From contig JAAHFU020000001.1 in NCBI GenBank assembly GCA_010672825.2, positions 1,488,001 through 1,552,000 on the forward strand: 64,000 nucleotides of DNA, read 5' to 3'. The stretch comes from Leptolyngbya sp. SIO1E4 (GTDB lineage Bacteria; Cyanobacteriota; Cyanobacteriia; Phormidesmidales; Phormidesmidaceae). Below the pieces are notes generated by a model. It saw only the letters and a list, made by a program, of their open reading frames with translations. It was not told where the DNA came from and did no database searches. Shown in pieces: positions 7,634 to 16,772 of the stretch. How positions within the stretch are numbered: the first letter of the stretch is position 1; the number at the start of each line of letters is the position of its first letter. The translations under genes and the position numbers were made by a program.

Positions 7634-9808
7634 CTATTCTTGCACGGACAAATCACAGGCTGGGTGAATTCCCCCCTGGACACAAATGAAGGCCAGCTGC
7701 TCAGGCCCCAGGTTGCGTGCCTTGCTAAAGTCTACCCCGGCGAGTTGGTTTCCTCGTGAGAGATCGGGAACCTCTGCGACAAAATCCCGTTCAGACGGCC
7801 CTTCAGGGGCCGTCAAGATCGCGCCTGCCAAGTCAGCCCCTTGCAGATCAGCACCCTCTAGCCACACATCTCGCAAATCAGCATCCTTGAGGATAGCGTT
7901 ACTGAGATTCGCTCCCCGCAGGTTAGCCCCTGGCAAGCGTGCTCCAGTGAAATCGGCATTTTCTAAGGTTGCGTTGGTGAGATTAGCATCAGCTAAATTG
8001 CTGGATTGAGCAGAGGCCCCCCGTAGCATGGCCCCCGACAGCTTGGCCCCAGCAGCATTAATGCCAGAGAGCCTGGCAGCTTCTAGATTTGCATCCTGCA
8101 ACTGCGCTTCGGTTAAATCCGCTTTAGAGAGGCGAGCTTCGACTAGCTGGGCCTGGCTTAAATCGGCCTGAATCAAGCGGGCTTGTTCGAGATTAGCTCT
8201 GGTTAAATTGGCTAACGTCAGGTCAGCATTATTGAGGGTAGCCCGCAATAGACTCACACTGACAAGGCGGCTGAGGGATAAATTTGCGCTCGTTAGGTCG
8301 GTATCAGTTAAGTCTGCACCACTGAGATCGGCGGTTCTATCGTCATAGGTATCGGGATGGTTATCTTCACCAGGGTTGTAGAACTGTGCCCCTTGCAGCT
8401 GAGCCCGGTTCAACACGGTTCCTTGCCACTGAGTACCCGAGAGATCTTGTTTTCTCAGCACCAGGGTAAAGTCACCATTTCCACCGACCAGGTGCCCAAG
8501 GTGCAAGTCACTCAGGTTCAGGGGATAGGGGCGATCGCCGTGGTTTAGCACGACCAACTTGGCCAAGATCCGATTGACCGTTTGGAGGCGAATAATCAGA
8601 GGCTGTCTCAGGGCAGGGTCGCTCTGCATTGCGAAGTCAACCTTGAGGCTCTGATTGAGGCGACGCAGGTAGGGCACTGCCTCAAATCCTCGTGACACCA
8701 GGGCTTGTTGTAGAGCATCCAGCCACTGGGGATCTTCCGTCTGAGCAATCAGGTCAACCAGCAAGGGGGCCACGCGATCGTCTGGAAGGTTACCCAGGGC
8801 CAGCACCGCAGCCCGCTGGGCCGCCGCATCTATTTCAGGATTTGTCAGGGTTGAAACCAGATTGACATAAAGCGCTTCTTCCGGATCATCGACCTGGGAA
8901 ATTGGCCCCACAAGGTGATAGCTTCCAATGCCAGCCAAGCCTCCCAAAACTAAAAGCAGGCCCAAACCCAGGCCAATGCCAGATGGTCGCATGCGGGTAT
9001 GACCCCAGTCAGGCCCCATCGGATTCAAGACAACAGAGGTGAGTCCACCCTGGGTATCTGCCCAAGCGAGTGCTTCACGCGGGTTGCGAACGGGAAGCGG
9101 GTCGGCCTCTTCATTCCAGAGGCTAGAGAGACGAATAATGGCCCCCGTTTCTTGATCGACAACGCAGGTGCCCGCTAACCAGTCATGCCAGGGACGTCGA
9201 GGCCGATTGCCCAACCCCGTTAGGCTCTCACCGACCAAAGCGAGGAGGCCCAACCCACCTAGAATCACCACGCCTGGGAAGGCACCGCTGAATTGCCAAA
9301 CACCATAGGCAGCGACTAGCGGCCCTCCCCATTTTCCCAAGCCCTCTCGCATCAGAGCGCGGCGCCAACCGGGCATTTTTCCATTCAATGCCAGCACTTG
9401 TACCCCCAGCCACTGTTTCGGCCAGCTTCTGCCGTAGCGACCCATGCTATAGACATGGGCGATCGCCAGCACCAGGGGTAACCCTAACGAGGCAGACCAC
9501 AACACGTTCGTTAAGGGCGTCACCTTTTCCGGCAGCGATCGCGGGGACAACCCTAAACTTTTGGCGATCGTCGTTTGCGCCACTGTCAGGGTCGGCGTTA
9601 AATCAGCTGTGGGCGCTTCGGTCGTCTGGTTAAGCTTGCCCCCCAGGTAAAGTGGCCCGGCAACACTCGCAGCCACAATCGTGACCTCTAAACTCCACGC
9701 CAACAATCGACGTCCCAAAGTCGGCACAGACTGAGCTAAAGACAAGACCGGAACGTCGGCAGAGTTCACTTCAGGGTGGGGAGGCTGGCGCCGCGAAAAA
9801 GCACTCAT
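7634..9808 (-). CDS. RDD-HEAT-pentapeptide repeat membrane protein
   Basis: The protein has 724 residues and three parts. Residues about 25-230 have hydrophobic helices and GRSWPKQWLGVQVLALNGK, RRPWHDWLAGTCVVDQETG, as in RDD-family membrane domains. After a further membrane helix (IGLGLGLLLVLGGLAGIG), residues about 310-390 form HEAT-like helices (AVLALGNLPDDRVAPLLVDL). Residues about 430-690 are A(D/N)L-type pentapeptide repeats (LSGADLTDTDLTSANLS and many more), which fold as a right-handed beta-helix. An envelope-anchored interaction scaffold is likely. It is upstream of, and probably cotranscribed with, ycf20. The function is unknown. Confidence 0.88.
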   Translation of the reverse strand: MSAFSRRQPPHPEVNSADVPVLSLAQSVPTLGRRLLAWSLEVTIVAASVAGPLYLGGKLNQTTEAPTADLTPTLTVAQTTIAKSLGLSPRSLPEKVTPLTNVLWSASLGLPLVLAIAHVYSMGRYGRSWPKQWLGVQVLALNGKMPGWRRALMREGLGKWGGPLVAAYGVWQFSGAFPGVVILGGLGLLALVGESLTGLGNRPRRPWHDWLAGTCVVDQETGAIIRLSSLWNEEADPLPVRNPREALAWADTQGGLTSVVLNPMGPDWGHTRMRPSGIGLGLGLLLVLGGLAGIGSYHLVGPISQVDDPEEALYVNLVSTLTNPEIDAAAQRAAVLALGNLPDDRVAPLLVDLIAQTEDPQWLDALQQALVSRGFEAVPYLRRLNQSLKVDFAMQSDPALRQPLIIRLQTVNRILAKLVVLNHGDRPYPLNLSDLHLGHLVGGNGDFTLVLRKQDLSGTQWQGTVLNRAQLQGAQFYNPGEDNHPDTYDDRTADLSGADLTDTDLTSANLSLSRLVSVSLLRATLNNADLTLANLTRANLEQARLIQADLSQAQLVEARLSKADLTEAQLQDANLEAARLSGINAAGAKLSGAMLRGASAQSSNLADANLTNATLENADFTGARLPGANLRGANLSNAILKDADLRDVWLEGADLQGADLAGAILTAPEGPSERDFVAEVPDLSRGNQLAGVDFSKARNLGPEQLAFICVQGGIHPACDLSVQE

Positions 9809-10131
9809 ATCTGAAACAGGCAGGTTCTATAGACCTTGTTTTAGCACTGTTACCAAGATTGTGAGCATTCTGAGACAAATTATGAGATCGACTCAATGCC
9901 TTTGGCAGGCTAAGACAGCTGAGGCAGACCCCGCACATTGAACGCGGTCTGCAAATCCTGCCGCTAACGCCAACCCCTTAATAAAGGGGTGCAGATTCTC
10001 CATGGACGCTACTGCTAGTGTTTAGGTGGAATACAGCCCCGTACAGTTTGGTCAAGGACATCTCTTGGTTGGAGGGAATCGGGAGTGCTTGATGCGACTG
10101 CACATATTCAGTAACGCTGGCGATGGCGCGA
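9809..10131. other. 323-base region with two hairpins between reverse-strand genes
   Basis: GCAGACC at 9924-9930 pairs with GGTCTGC at 9946-9952, and ACCCCTT at 9973-9979 with AAGGGGT at 9984-9990. Neither hairpin has a clear T-run on the reverse strand, but they lie downstream of the WD40 gene and could help end its transcript. The rest presumably carries the promoter of the pentapeptide gene. Confidence 0.4.
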
Positions 10132-13100
10132 TCAGTAGTCAGTGGCACCAAGGGAGTAGAGCATCTGCTGTTCAGAGTCGGTGAGCCCCATACAACCGCC
10201 GATGCGCATACCCTCGTAGGGGCGATCTACTCGGAGCTGGCCTTGTAGGTGCCCGGATGCCAGCGACCAAATGTTGATTTCTCCATCTTGGCTGGCACTC
10301 ACGAGGGACTGTCCATCAGGGCACACACTCACATGCCAAATCGTTTCATCCTGGGGCGGGAGGCTAATGCGACAGGTATTCGTGTCCAGATCCCAGATTT
10401 CTAGGGACTTTGTGTCACTGACGATCGCCAGTGGACGGTTCTGATCATCTCGCGTCACTGCGTGGATCAGGCGATCGCTCTGCTGCCAGCACTGGATACA
10501 GGTTTGCTGAGCCACATCCCAACAGCGCACGGTGCCATCATAGCTGCCGCTATAGAGAGTTTTTCCATCCCCTGAAACGCAGAGGGTATGAACTCGACGG
10601 CGATGTTCTGCCAGGTTAACAATGAAATTACCGTCATCGTCCCACCCTTGCACTGTGCGATCGCGGCTACCCGTAAACACCCGCTGACTATCTGGAGAAA
10701 ACGCCAGCGCCATCACTTTGTCAGCATGGGTCTGGTTTTTTTGCCAGCGCACCCCTCTATCCGTTAGGCTCCATAGCGCCACGGTACCGGTCGCATCCCC
10801 AGCCGCTAAATAATGTCCATTGGGGCTCAGGGCTAAGGCCGTGATCCGGCGAGGCAGATGAATAGAGACCGCTAGCCACTGCCGCTGCTCTCCCTGCCAA
10901 ACGTGCACAATGCCCGCTTCAGTACCCAGTGCCCAATGACCCCCTTGGGCACTGGTCGCAACGGCACTAATGAGCGTGTCGCTCGGCACCTGCAGCCGTT
11001 CATGGGGCAGCCACCGATCCATCGTTGCTGCCGGACGCCAACAGCGCAGGGTCTGATCATCGTGGCCACTTAAGAGCTGTAGGGGGGTAGTCGCTAAGGC
11101 TAACCTCACGGCTGGATGGCGATCGCTGCGCCAACTGCGCAAACATTGACCTGACTTGACTTTCCAGAGCTGCACCGTATAGTCACACCCGGCCATCAGC
11201 TCTTTACTGTTGGGGCTAAATACTAGCGATTCAATCGGTGCCCGAACATCTGAAATCTGGTAGCAGCACTCCTTTGAAGACACATCCCAAACAGAGAGGG
11301 TATTACTCACATCACTCGCCGCTAGATACCGCCCATTAGGGCTCAGGGCCAACGCCATGAGCATATCGCAAGGTTCAGCCACCACCCGCAGAGGGCGAGC
11401 CGATTGGATGTCCCAGATCACAATTTGCCCTTCGTCACGCCCGGCGACAACAGCTTGGATGCCCGAGTCTACCAGGGTAGGGAGGTATAAAACAGTTCCT
11501 AACCAGGAGGTCACTCGCCCTTGAAAACGATGGAGCATCTTCCCGGTTTGGGCTTCCCACTCCACAGCTGCACAATCTTGCCCACAGGTCGTTAACCAGC
11601 GACTGCAGGGGCTAAAGGTAATCGCGGTGATGGCAGCTTCATGGGCAGCCGTGCAATGAATTTGTTCGCCTGAGGCCAGTCGCCACACATATAGATCACC
11701 CGCTTCATCACCGCCCGCGAGCAGCTGTTTATCCGGGCTAAATGCAAGCGCTCGCAGGGAAATTTCTGCAGTAGCAGTAAACAGCTCCGGGCCATACTCA
11801 GACCGTAAATCCCACAGGCGCACCCGACCATCTTGGCGACCTTCTGCCAGAGTACAGCCATCATCGCTGAAGGTGATCGCAGCAACAGCTTCCGGCACAT
11901 TAAACATGGCTCGCTGTAAGCGCCCGTCTTGGATATTCCATAGCAGCAAGCGACCATCTTGATCGCCGACCGCGACTTGCTTTTGATCAGGGCTAATCGC
12001 AATGACCGGTGCTTGCCCCAGGGGCTTGGCAAGCAGAGTTTGGGAAAAATCAGCCCCGGTAAAGGCCACCCCTTGGAAACAGTCTGATTGCAGATCGGCT
12101 TCTCGAAGCACTAGCCCTTGACAGTCTGCAGTCACCAGGGATACTTGCCAATACTGAGCCAAATTGATCAGATTCCCGGCGCTGTAGCCCCCTGGAATAG
12201 ACTGGTTGGCAAATTTTCGACTCAGCTGCAAGGCTTGCTGTAAAAAGATCTCCTGGTCAGATGCGAGCGGTAAGTTGGCTGAGAGAATCGCCGCGATCGC
12301 CTGGAGTATGGTCTGCTTTTGCCATTGGCGAACCGTTTCAGGGGCATCTGATTGCACCAGGGGATAGCGGTGTAGCGTCTCTAAGCGCTGGGTTTCATCC
12401 GCAGCTTGAAATGTTTCAATGAAGCGATCGCACACATATCGACTCAGCAATTCAGGCAGCGCCAACTCCCAACGGGGCTCATGATGCACCAGAGAGCGAC
12501 ATACCCCGCGATCGCAGAGAGACTCAATTGCAGCCAGTGGCATCGGAATCCCCAGGTAATCACTGAGTTGAGACAGCGAAAGCGCCTCGCAGCTAATCGT
12601 CAGCCAGGTCAAAATATGCCACTCAATTTCTGATAGGGGAGCCAGCCAAGCCTCTAGATAGGGCCGCACTAAGCGGCTATCTTGCTCTAGGGCAGAGAGA
12701 CAAGCGGCCAAGTTATTTGCAAAGGGGGGCAGACGAGGCACAATGCCCTGCATCAGAAAGGGGAGACCCCCATAGCGATCGCGCAGGTATTGCCAATCGA
12801 CATCGGTGGCAAATAAATCGGAGGGCCAAAAGGCTAAGGCAGAAAGCTCAGTCTGGTTCAGCCCCTCAACGGCATGTAGACGACTGCTCGACCCTGCAAC
12901 ATGGGCCGAAGACCGAGGCAGCTCACGACCGACCCAAAAAATACAGCTTTGATGGTCATGGGCAGCTAAGGTTTCTAGCACGTACCCATATTCCTCAAAG
13001 GGCTTGTCGTAAACGCCTGCAAACCTCCCAGGACAACAAAAGACCTCAGTGCCATCTAAAATAATCAGACTGTTCTTCTGAGACAAAATCTGAGCGAACA

Positions 13101-13734
13101 CGTCTAAACAGCTCTGCAAAGAAGGGTTAGGAGGCGTTGAGATGTGAAACCGCTGCAGCAAATCCATCATCAAGTCAACGGGGGTGGGGCGATCGCTAAG
13201 GTCTCGGTAAATTACCCGTTGAAAATTAGCGCGGGCACACTGAGAGAGTTTAACCGCCAGCCAAGTTTTGCCCACCCCCGGCATACCAGATAGGCAGAGT
13301 AAGCGACCGCGATCGTGCAAAATCCACTCTGTTAAGTCTGCCAGTTCGCTCTCACGCCCTCGAAAATCAGTCACATCGATGGAGGGAGCATCCCGCTCTA
13401 CACCGACAGGCGCAAGATCGACATCAAAGGAGGTCAGCGGCGGCGGTGGGGCGAATGCAGCACGAGGATGCATCTTAGACCAGCGCTCGATCGCGGTCCG
13501 AAAGTTAGTTTTTTTGACCTGCATGCCCAGCGCATTAGACAGCAGTATCCATAAAGCAGGCCCTACGTCTCGACTGAGATAGCCTTCGGTATACCCTGCC
13601 TCAGCGGCGATCGTCTGATAGGTCTGTCGATACCACGACCCCTCCAGGACGACCCGCTCAATATCTCGCAGTCCATCGGTCCGAATTGATCGCACCGCTA
13701 AATCTGCTGCCTGAAAAGCCTCCTCAAAACCCAT
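10132..13734 (-). CDS. STAND NTPase: HTH-NB-ARC-WD40 signalling protein
   Basis: The protein has about 1200 residues. The first ~90 residues (EAFQAADLAVRS, YQTIAAEAGYTEGYLSRDVG) look like the helix-turn-helix module found at the front of many cyanobacterial STAND proteins. An NB-ARC/NACHT-type ATPase follows, with Walker A GMPGVGKTW near residue 155 and Walker B SLIILDGTEV near 225. A helical region and a short pentapeptide-like piece (LREADLQSDCFQGVAFTGADF) lead into about a dozen WD40 repeats covering the C-terminal half. STAND proteins act as ligand-triggered switches in signalling or defence. ATG 13734 is preferred; a TTG nine bases upstream is possible. It stands alone, so the effector partner is unknown. 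Confidence 0.88.
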   Translation of the reverse strand: MGFEEAFQAADLAVRSIRTDGLRDIERVVLEGSWYRQTYQTIAAEAGYTEGYLSRDVGPALWILLSNALGMQVKKTNFRTAIERWSKMHPRAAFAPPPPLTSFDVDLAPVGVERDAPSIDVTDFRGRESELADLTEWILHDRGRLLCLSGMPGVGKTWLAVKLSQCARANFQRVIYRDLSDRPTPVDLMMDLLQRFHISTPPNPSLQSCLDVFAQILSQKNSLIILDGTEVFCCPGRFAGVYDKPFEEYGYVLETLAAHDHQSCIFWVGRELPRSSAHVAGSSSRLHAVEGLNQTELSALAFWPSDLFATDVDWQYLRDRYGGLPFLMQGIVPRLPPFANNLAACLSALEQDSRLVRPYLEAWLAPLSEIEWHILTWLTISCEALSLSQLSDYLGIPMPLAAIESLCDRGVCRSLVHHEPRWELALPELLSRYVCDRFIETFQAADETQRLETLHRYPLVQSDAPETVRQWQKQTILQAIAAILSANLPLASDQEIFLQQALQLSRKFANQSIPGGYSAGNLINLAQYWQVSLVTADCQGLVLREADLQSDCFQGVAFTGADFSQTLLAKPLGQAPVIAISPDQKQVAVGDQDGRLLLWNIQDGRLQRAMFNVPEAVAAITFSDDGCTLAEGRQDGRVRLWDLRSEYGPELFTATAEISLRALAFSPDKQLLAGGDEAGDLYVWRLASGEQIHCTAAHEAAITAITFSPCSRWLTTCGQDCAAVEWEAQTGKMLHRFQGRVTSWLGTVLYLPTLVDSGIQAVVAGRDEGQIVIWDIQSARPLRVVAEPCDMLMALALSPNGRYLAASDVSNTLSVWDVSSKECCYQISDVRAPIESLVFSPNSKELMAGCDYTVQLWKVKSGQCLRSWRSDRHPAVRLALATTPLQLLSGHDDQTLRCWRPAATMDRWLPHERLQVPSDTLISAVATSAQGGHWALGTEAGIVHVWQGEQRQWLAVSIHLPRRITALALSPNGHYLAAGDATGTVALWSLTDRGVRWQKNQTHADKVMALAFSPDSQRVFTGSRDRTVQGWDDDGNFIVNLAEHRRRVHTLCVSGDGKTLYSGSYDGTVRCWDVAQQTCIQCWQQSDRLIHAVTRDDQNRPLAIVSDTKSLEIWDLDTNTCRISLPPQDETIWHVSVCPDGQSLVSASQDGEINIWSLASGHLQGQLRVDRPYEGMRIGGCMGLTDSEQQMLYSLGATDY

Positions 13735-14370
13735 TACTCCCAATGAGCGACTCTGAAGTACCCCAATGATGCTCTGAGTTTACCCTGTCTAACCTGAACT
13801 TTTCTGAGTTTTTCTGAGTTTTAGTCGTTCCTTTATCTCAGATCACTGCTCAACCGGTTAAAAACTATGGTCAAATCACTCTTCACATGAATAGATAACT
13901 ATTTACAATACCGGCTGGATTTTCTAGAGAACTTGCAGGCATATTGCCAGAATTCAGGCTTTCAAAGGCTTAAATCGGCATTTAAGCCTCGGCGTATTCT
14001 AACGGAATCTTCCATTCGATGGGTTCAGCGTTTCCAAAAGAACCCGCTTCCTGTGCACACCGACCTTAGCAACCCGGTCAATTTGTAATTTTTTGTTGAA
14101 GCCATCCGCCATCAAACTTCGATCTTCCTAGCGCCTAATTCCACCAGCGTTACGTAACGATACGGTCACCTCAGCCCCATACCACACAGCTGATGCCACC
14201 CTAGTCCCTGTCTCTTCTTACAGGCAGAGAACCGACCTTCAGCTCAGTATTATCACGACCAAAAGCATATGAAGACATGATTAACTCCTGAGAAACCTCT
14301 GGACAATTACTGAGTGCGAATTCCTACAATGACTGCAGATTGACCCTTCGTTCATTTTCCAGGCAAGGCT
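13735..14370. other. 636-base divergent intergenic region
   Basis: This region separates the divergent STAND gene and an extracellular protein gene. The only structure noticed is a set of CTGAGTTT direct repeats: TTTCTGAGTT at 13801-13810 and again at 13811-13820, with another CTGAGTTT near 13774. They lie 40-90 bases upstream of the STAND start and could be an operator. No gene, RNA or terminator was recognised. Confidence 0.4.
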
Positions 14371-16005
14371 ATGGCAACGACAATCTATGATCCCATTGTT
14401 AATTCCAATCCCCTCACATCTGGATTCTTAGCATATGGTCAGTTGCCAGTATCTCCGGCTTATCCCTTTCCACCTTCGCTGTCAGCACAAGATGTCTTTA
14501 CGCCGATTCCAAGCCTGCTAGATTCGGCAACGGCGGCTGATCGTGGTATCACCCTAGACACAGATGGTAGAGTCTTTGACGGGATTCCAGGGTATGAACC
14601 GATACCTTATTTCCTCTCGAATGGACAAACGCTTATTCCCACTGGGAGAACCCTATCCGCCACAGCCAACACGGGTTATGCAGGCTTTACTAACTACACC
14701 ATTGACTTTGACAATATCGACTTCAATGACATTGAAGGATCACTCAACCTGGAACCTGTCAATCCTGCTTTCCCAATTCTGGATGCCAACGTTGGTTTCA
14801 CCCTAGCCTTTGACCTTACCATTCTGGAAGAATCTAGCCAGGCTAACCGAGCTGGATTCAGCCTTCTGGTCGTAACCAACGACGTTTCAAAAGAGATCGA
14901 ACTCGGATTCAAAACCGCAGGGGCTGATCGCATCTTTGCTCAACAGGCTAATTTTGTTGAGGGAGAGAATTCTAGCGCGACCCCTCTCGATCTCAGTATC
15001 ACTCAAACCTACTGGCTCAACGTCAGCGGTAACACCTATTCTCTAGAAGTTGAAGGGGTAGAGGTCTTATCAGGCAACCTGCGAAACTATGACTTCGACC
15101 CTACGACCAGTGAACCGCCCTTACCGGCAGCAGCGAACCCTTACGATACGCCTAATCTTATTTTCTTCGGAGACAACACAGATCAGGCCCATGCTCAATT
15201 CACGTTGGGTCAAATCAGGGTCTTACCCTTGCAAGATGACCCGAACTTTAATGCTGACCCGGTGCTGTTTAACTATGAACAGTTCCTGCGTTATCAAAAC
15301 CCGAACGCCAGTGTGCCCACAAATACGATCTCGGGTCTGAAAATCGCTCAATTCTTTGATGAGAACTACTATCTCAGCAAAAACTCAGATGTAGCAGCAT
15401 CAGTCGCGACAGGTACTTTAGCATCAGGATTTCAGCACTTTATGGCGTTTGGGTTAGCTGAAGGTCGCGACCCCAGCGTTCTCTACGATGAGGCGTTTTA
15501 TTTAGCGAATAACCCCGACATTGCCCAAGCGGTCAACAATAATCTGCTCACGAGTGGACTCGTGCATTTCGTTAATTTCGGCCATGGGGAAAATCGCGAC
15601 CCCAGTCGTCTGTTTGACCAGGAAGATTATTTGACGAACAACCCTGACGTGGCTGCTGCGGTAAGCAACGGCGTCTTTCAAAGTGCTTTCGAACACTACA
15701 TTGAAAGCGGGTTGGGTGAAAATCGATTGCCAGCGCTGTCTCTGTACAACGAAGCGTTTTATCTCCAAAATAACCCCGACATTGCTGCAGCAGTGACCAA
15801 CGGCTCCCTAGCTGATGGCTTTGCCCACTTTGTCAGCTTTGGTCAGCAGGAAGGTCGGGCACCCAGTACGCTGTATAACGAAGCAAGTTATCGAGCGCTC
15901 AATCCTGATGTAGATGCGGCAGTGGCAGCAGGTACGCTCAAAAGTGGATTTCACCACTATGAACAGTTTGGCCGTTTCGAAGGTCGTCAGGCACTGGCTA
16001 ATTAG
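14371..16005 (+). CDS. secreted lectin-like protein with five FxxEGR-type C-terminal repeats
   Basis: The protein has 544 residues and no signal peptide. The N-terminal ~310 residues are a beta-rich domain (YTIDFDNIDFND, TQTYWLNVSGNTYSLEVEGV, FTLGQIRVLPL) resembling concanavalin-like 'choice-of-anchor' domains in extracellular proteins. The last ~220 residues are five tandem units of about 43 residues with the pattern FYxxxNPDVAAAV, SGFxHFxxFG, (E/N)GR. This repeat is familiar from cyanobacterial secreted and RTX-like proteins. The missing signal peptide suggests export by a type I or other leaderless route. A tandem neighbour (16773) is also a probable type I substrate. The role is probably surface binding or adhesion, but this is inferred. 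Confidence 0.75.
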   Translation: MATTIYDPIVNSNPLTSGFLAYGQLPVSPAYPFPPSLSAQDVFTPIPSLLDSATAADRGITLDTDGRVFDGIPGYEPIPYFLSNGQTLIPTGRTLSATANTGYAGFTNYTIDFDNIDFNDIEGSLNLEPVNPAFPILDANVGFTLAFDLTILEESSQANRAGFSLLVVTNDVSKEIELGFKTAGADRIFAQQANFVEGENSSATPLDLSITQTYWLNVSGNTYSLEVEGVEVLSGNLRNYDFDPTTSEPPLPAAANPYDTPNLIFFGDNTDQAHAQFTLGQIRVLPLQDDPNFNADPVLFNYEQFLRYQNPNASVPTNTISGLKIAQFFDENYYLSKNSDVAASVATGTLASGFQHFMAFGLAEGRDPSVLYDEAFYLANNPDIAQAVNNNLLTSGLVHFVNFGHGENRDPSRLFDQEDYLTNNPDVAAAVSNGVFQSAFEHYIESGLGENRLPALSLYNEAFYLQNNPDIAAAVTNGSLADGFAHFVSFGQQEGRAPSTLYNEASYRALNPDVDAAVAAGTLKSGFHHYEQFGRFEGRQALAN

Positions 16006-16071
16006 CCCTCGGCCCAATCAATCCCACAGCCATCCAGAAGACCCCTTTCAAATCCTGAAGGCTGGCTCATA

Positions 16072-16167
16072 TATGGCTTTGTTCAGTTGAGTCCAGTACA
16101 TCTTGGCCAAGACCGGGTCTCGGATTTGGGGTCTAGGGTGTCCTTGATTAGTCTGCATACCGCTATA
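16072..16167 (-). repeat. 96-bp TATAGC/G4 interspersed repeat, full copy
   Basis: It begins TATGGCTTTGTTCAGTTGAG and ends TGCATACCGCTATA, with the G-rich core on this strand (ATTTGGGGTCTAGGG). It lies 67 bases after the stop of the FxxEGR-repeat protein gene. Confidence 0.85.
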
Positions 16168-16293
16168 AACTCATCATCCAGACACTACGCTGCTGGTTGC
16201 AACGGCGTGCATGAGTGCTGTGTAAGCCTTATTAGCCATAGTTTTGGCGCTCATTCATCAAGGATGAATCAGGTAAGATTCACCCTTGATTAG

Positions 16294-16322
16294 AATCCGT
16301 ATAAAATCGGATTTTATTTTTT
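16294..16322 (+). terminator. probable intrinsic terminator
   Basis: AATCCG (16294-16299) and CGGATT (16308-16313) form a short stem around TATAAAAT, followed by a T-rich tail. It is the first T-tailed hairpin after the 14371-16005 gene, 290 bases downstream and beyond the repeat copy. The stem is short, so efficiency is uncertain. Confidence 0.5.
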
Positions 16323-16772
16323 ACGGGAACTTCATATACTTTGCTCAGTCTTCATACTCAGGCAGGCAAAAAAACAAAGCTGAGTAAAGCACACGATTGC
16401 ATGCCTAGCATTTACCACTGCTACAAAATCCTGTTTAATCGCCACCCATATTGAAGGGCGTCAGCTTTGCGCCTCTGCAGTGTCTATCCATTGTGAAATG
16501 GAATACAGATTTGGTACGAACAGGCTTATGACCGACTAAAAGGGTGACTATCTACCTGAATCGAGCTTAGTTGTGGAGATAGATACTATCTCGGTCAAGC
16601 CTTTTATATGCGACGCACCCGGTAGCACCGTCCTGTTTAAGGATTGAGTGTTGCACTCAAGTTTGCCCCCACTTGAATAGCTCATTGCCCCATGAGATCA
16701 GGTCAGCGCTTTATCGCGCTATCCACACAGCCTGGTGCTTAGCAACTGATAAAGTTTCTTGGAGGTTTACCT
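16323..16772. other. 450-base intergenic region before the RTX gene
   Basis: No gene is seen in this stretch. It presumably holds the promoter of the RTX gene. Its 3' end carries a strong GGAGG at 16761-16765 that fixes the unusual TTG start of the next gene. Confidence 0.45.
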
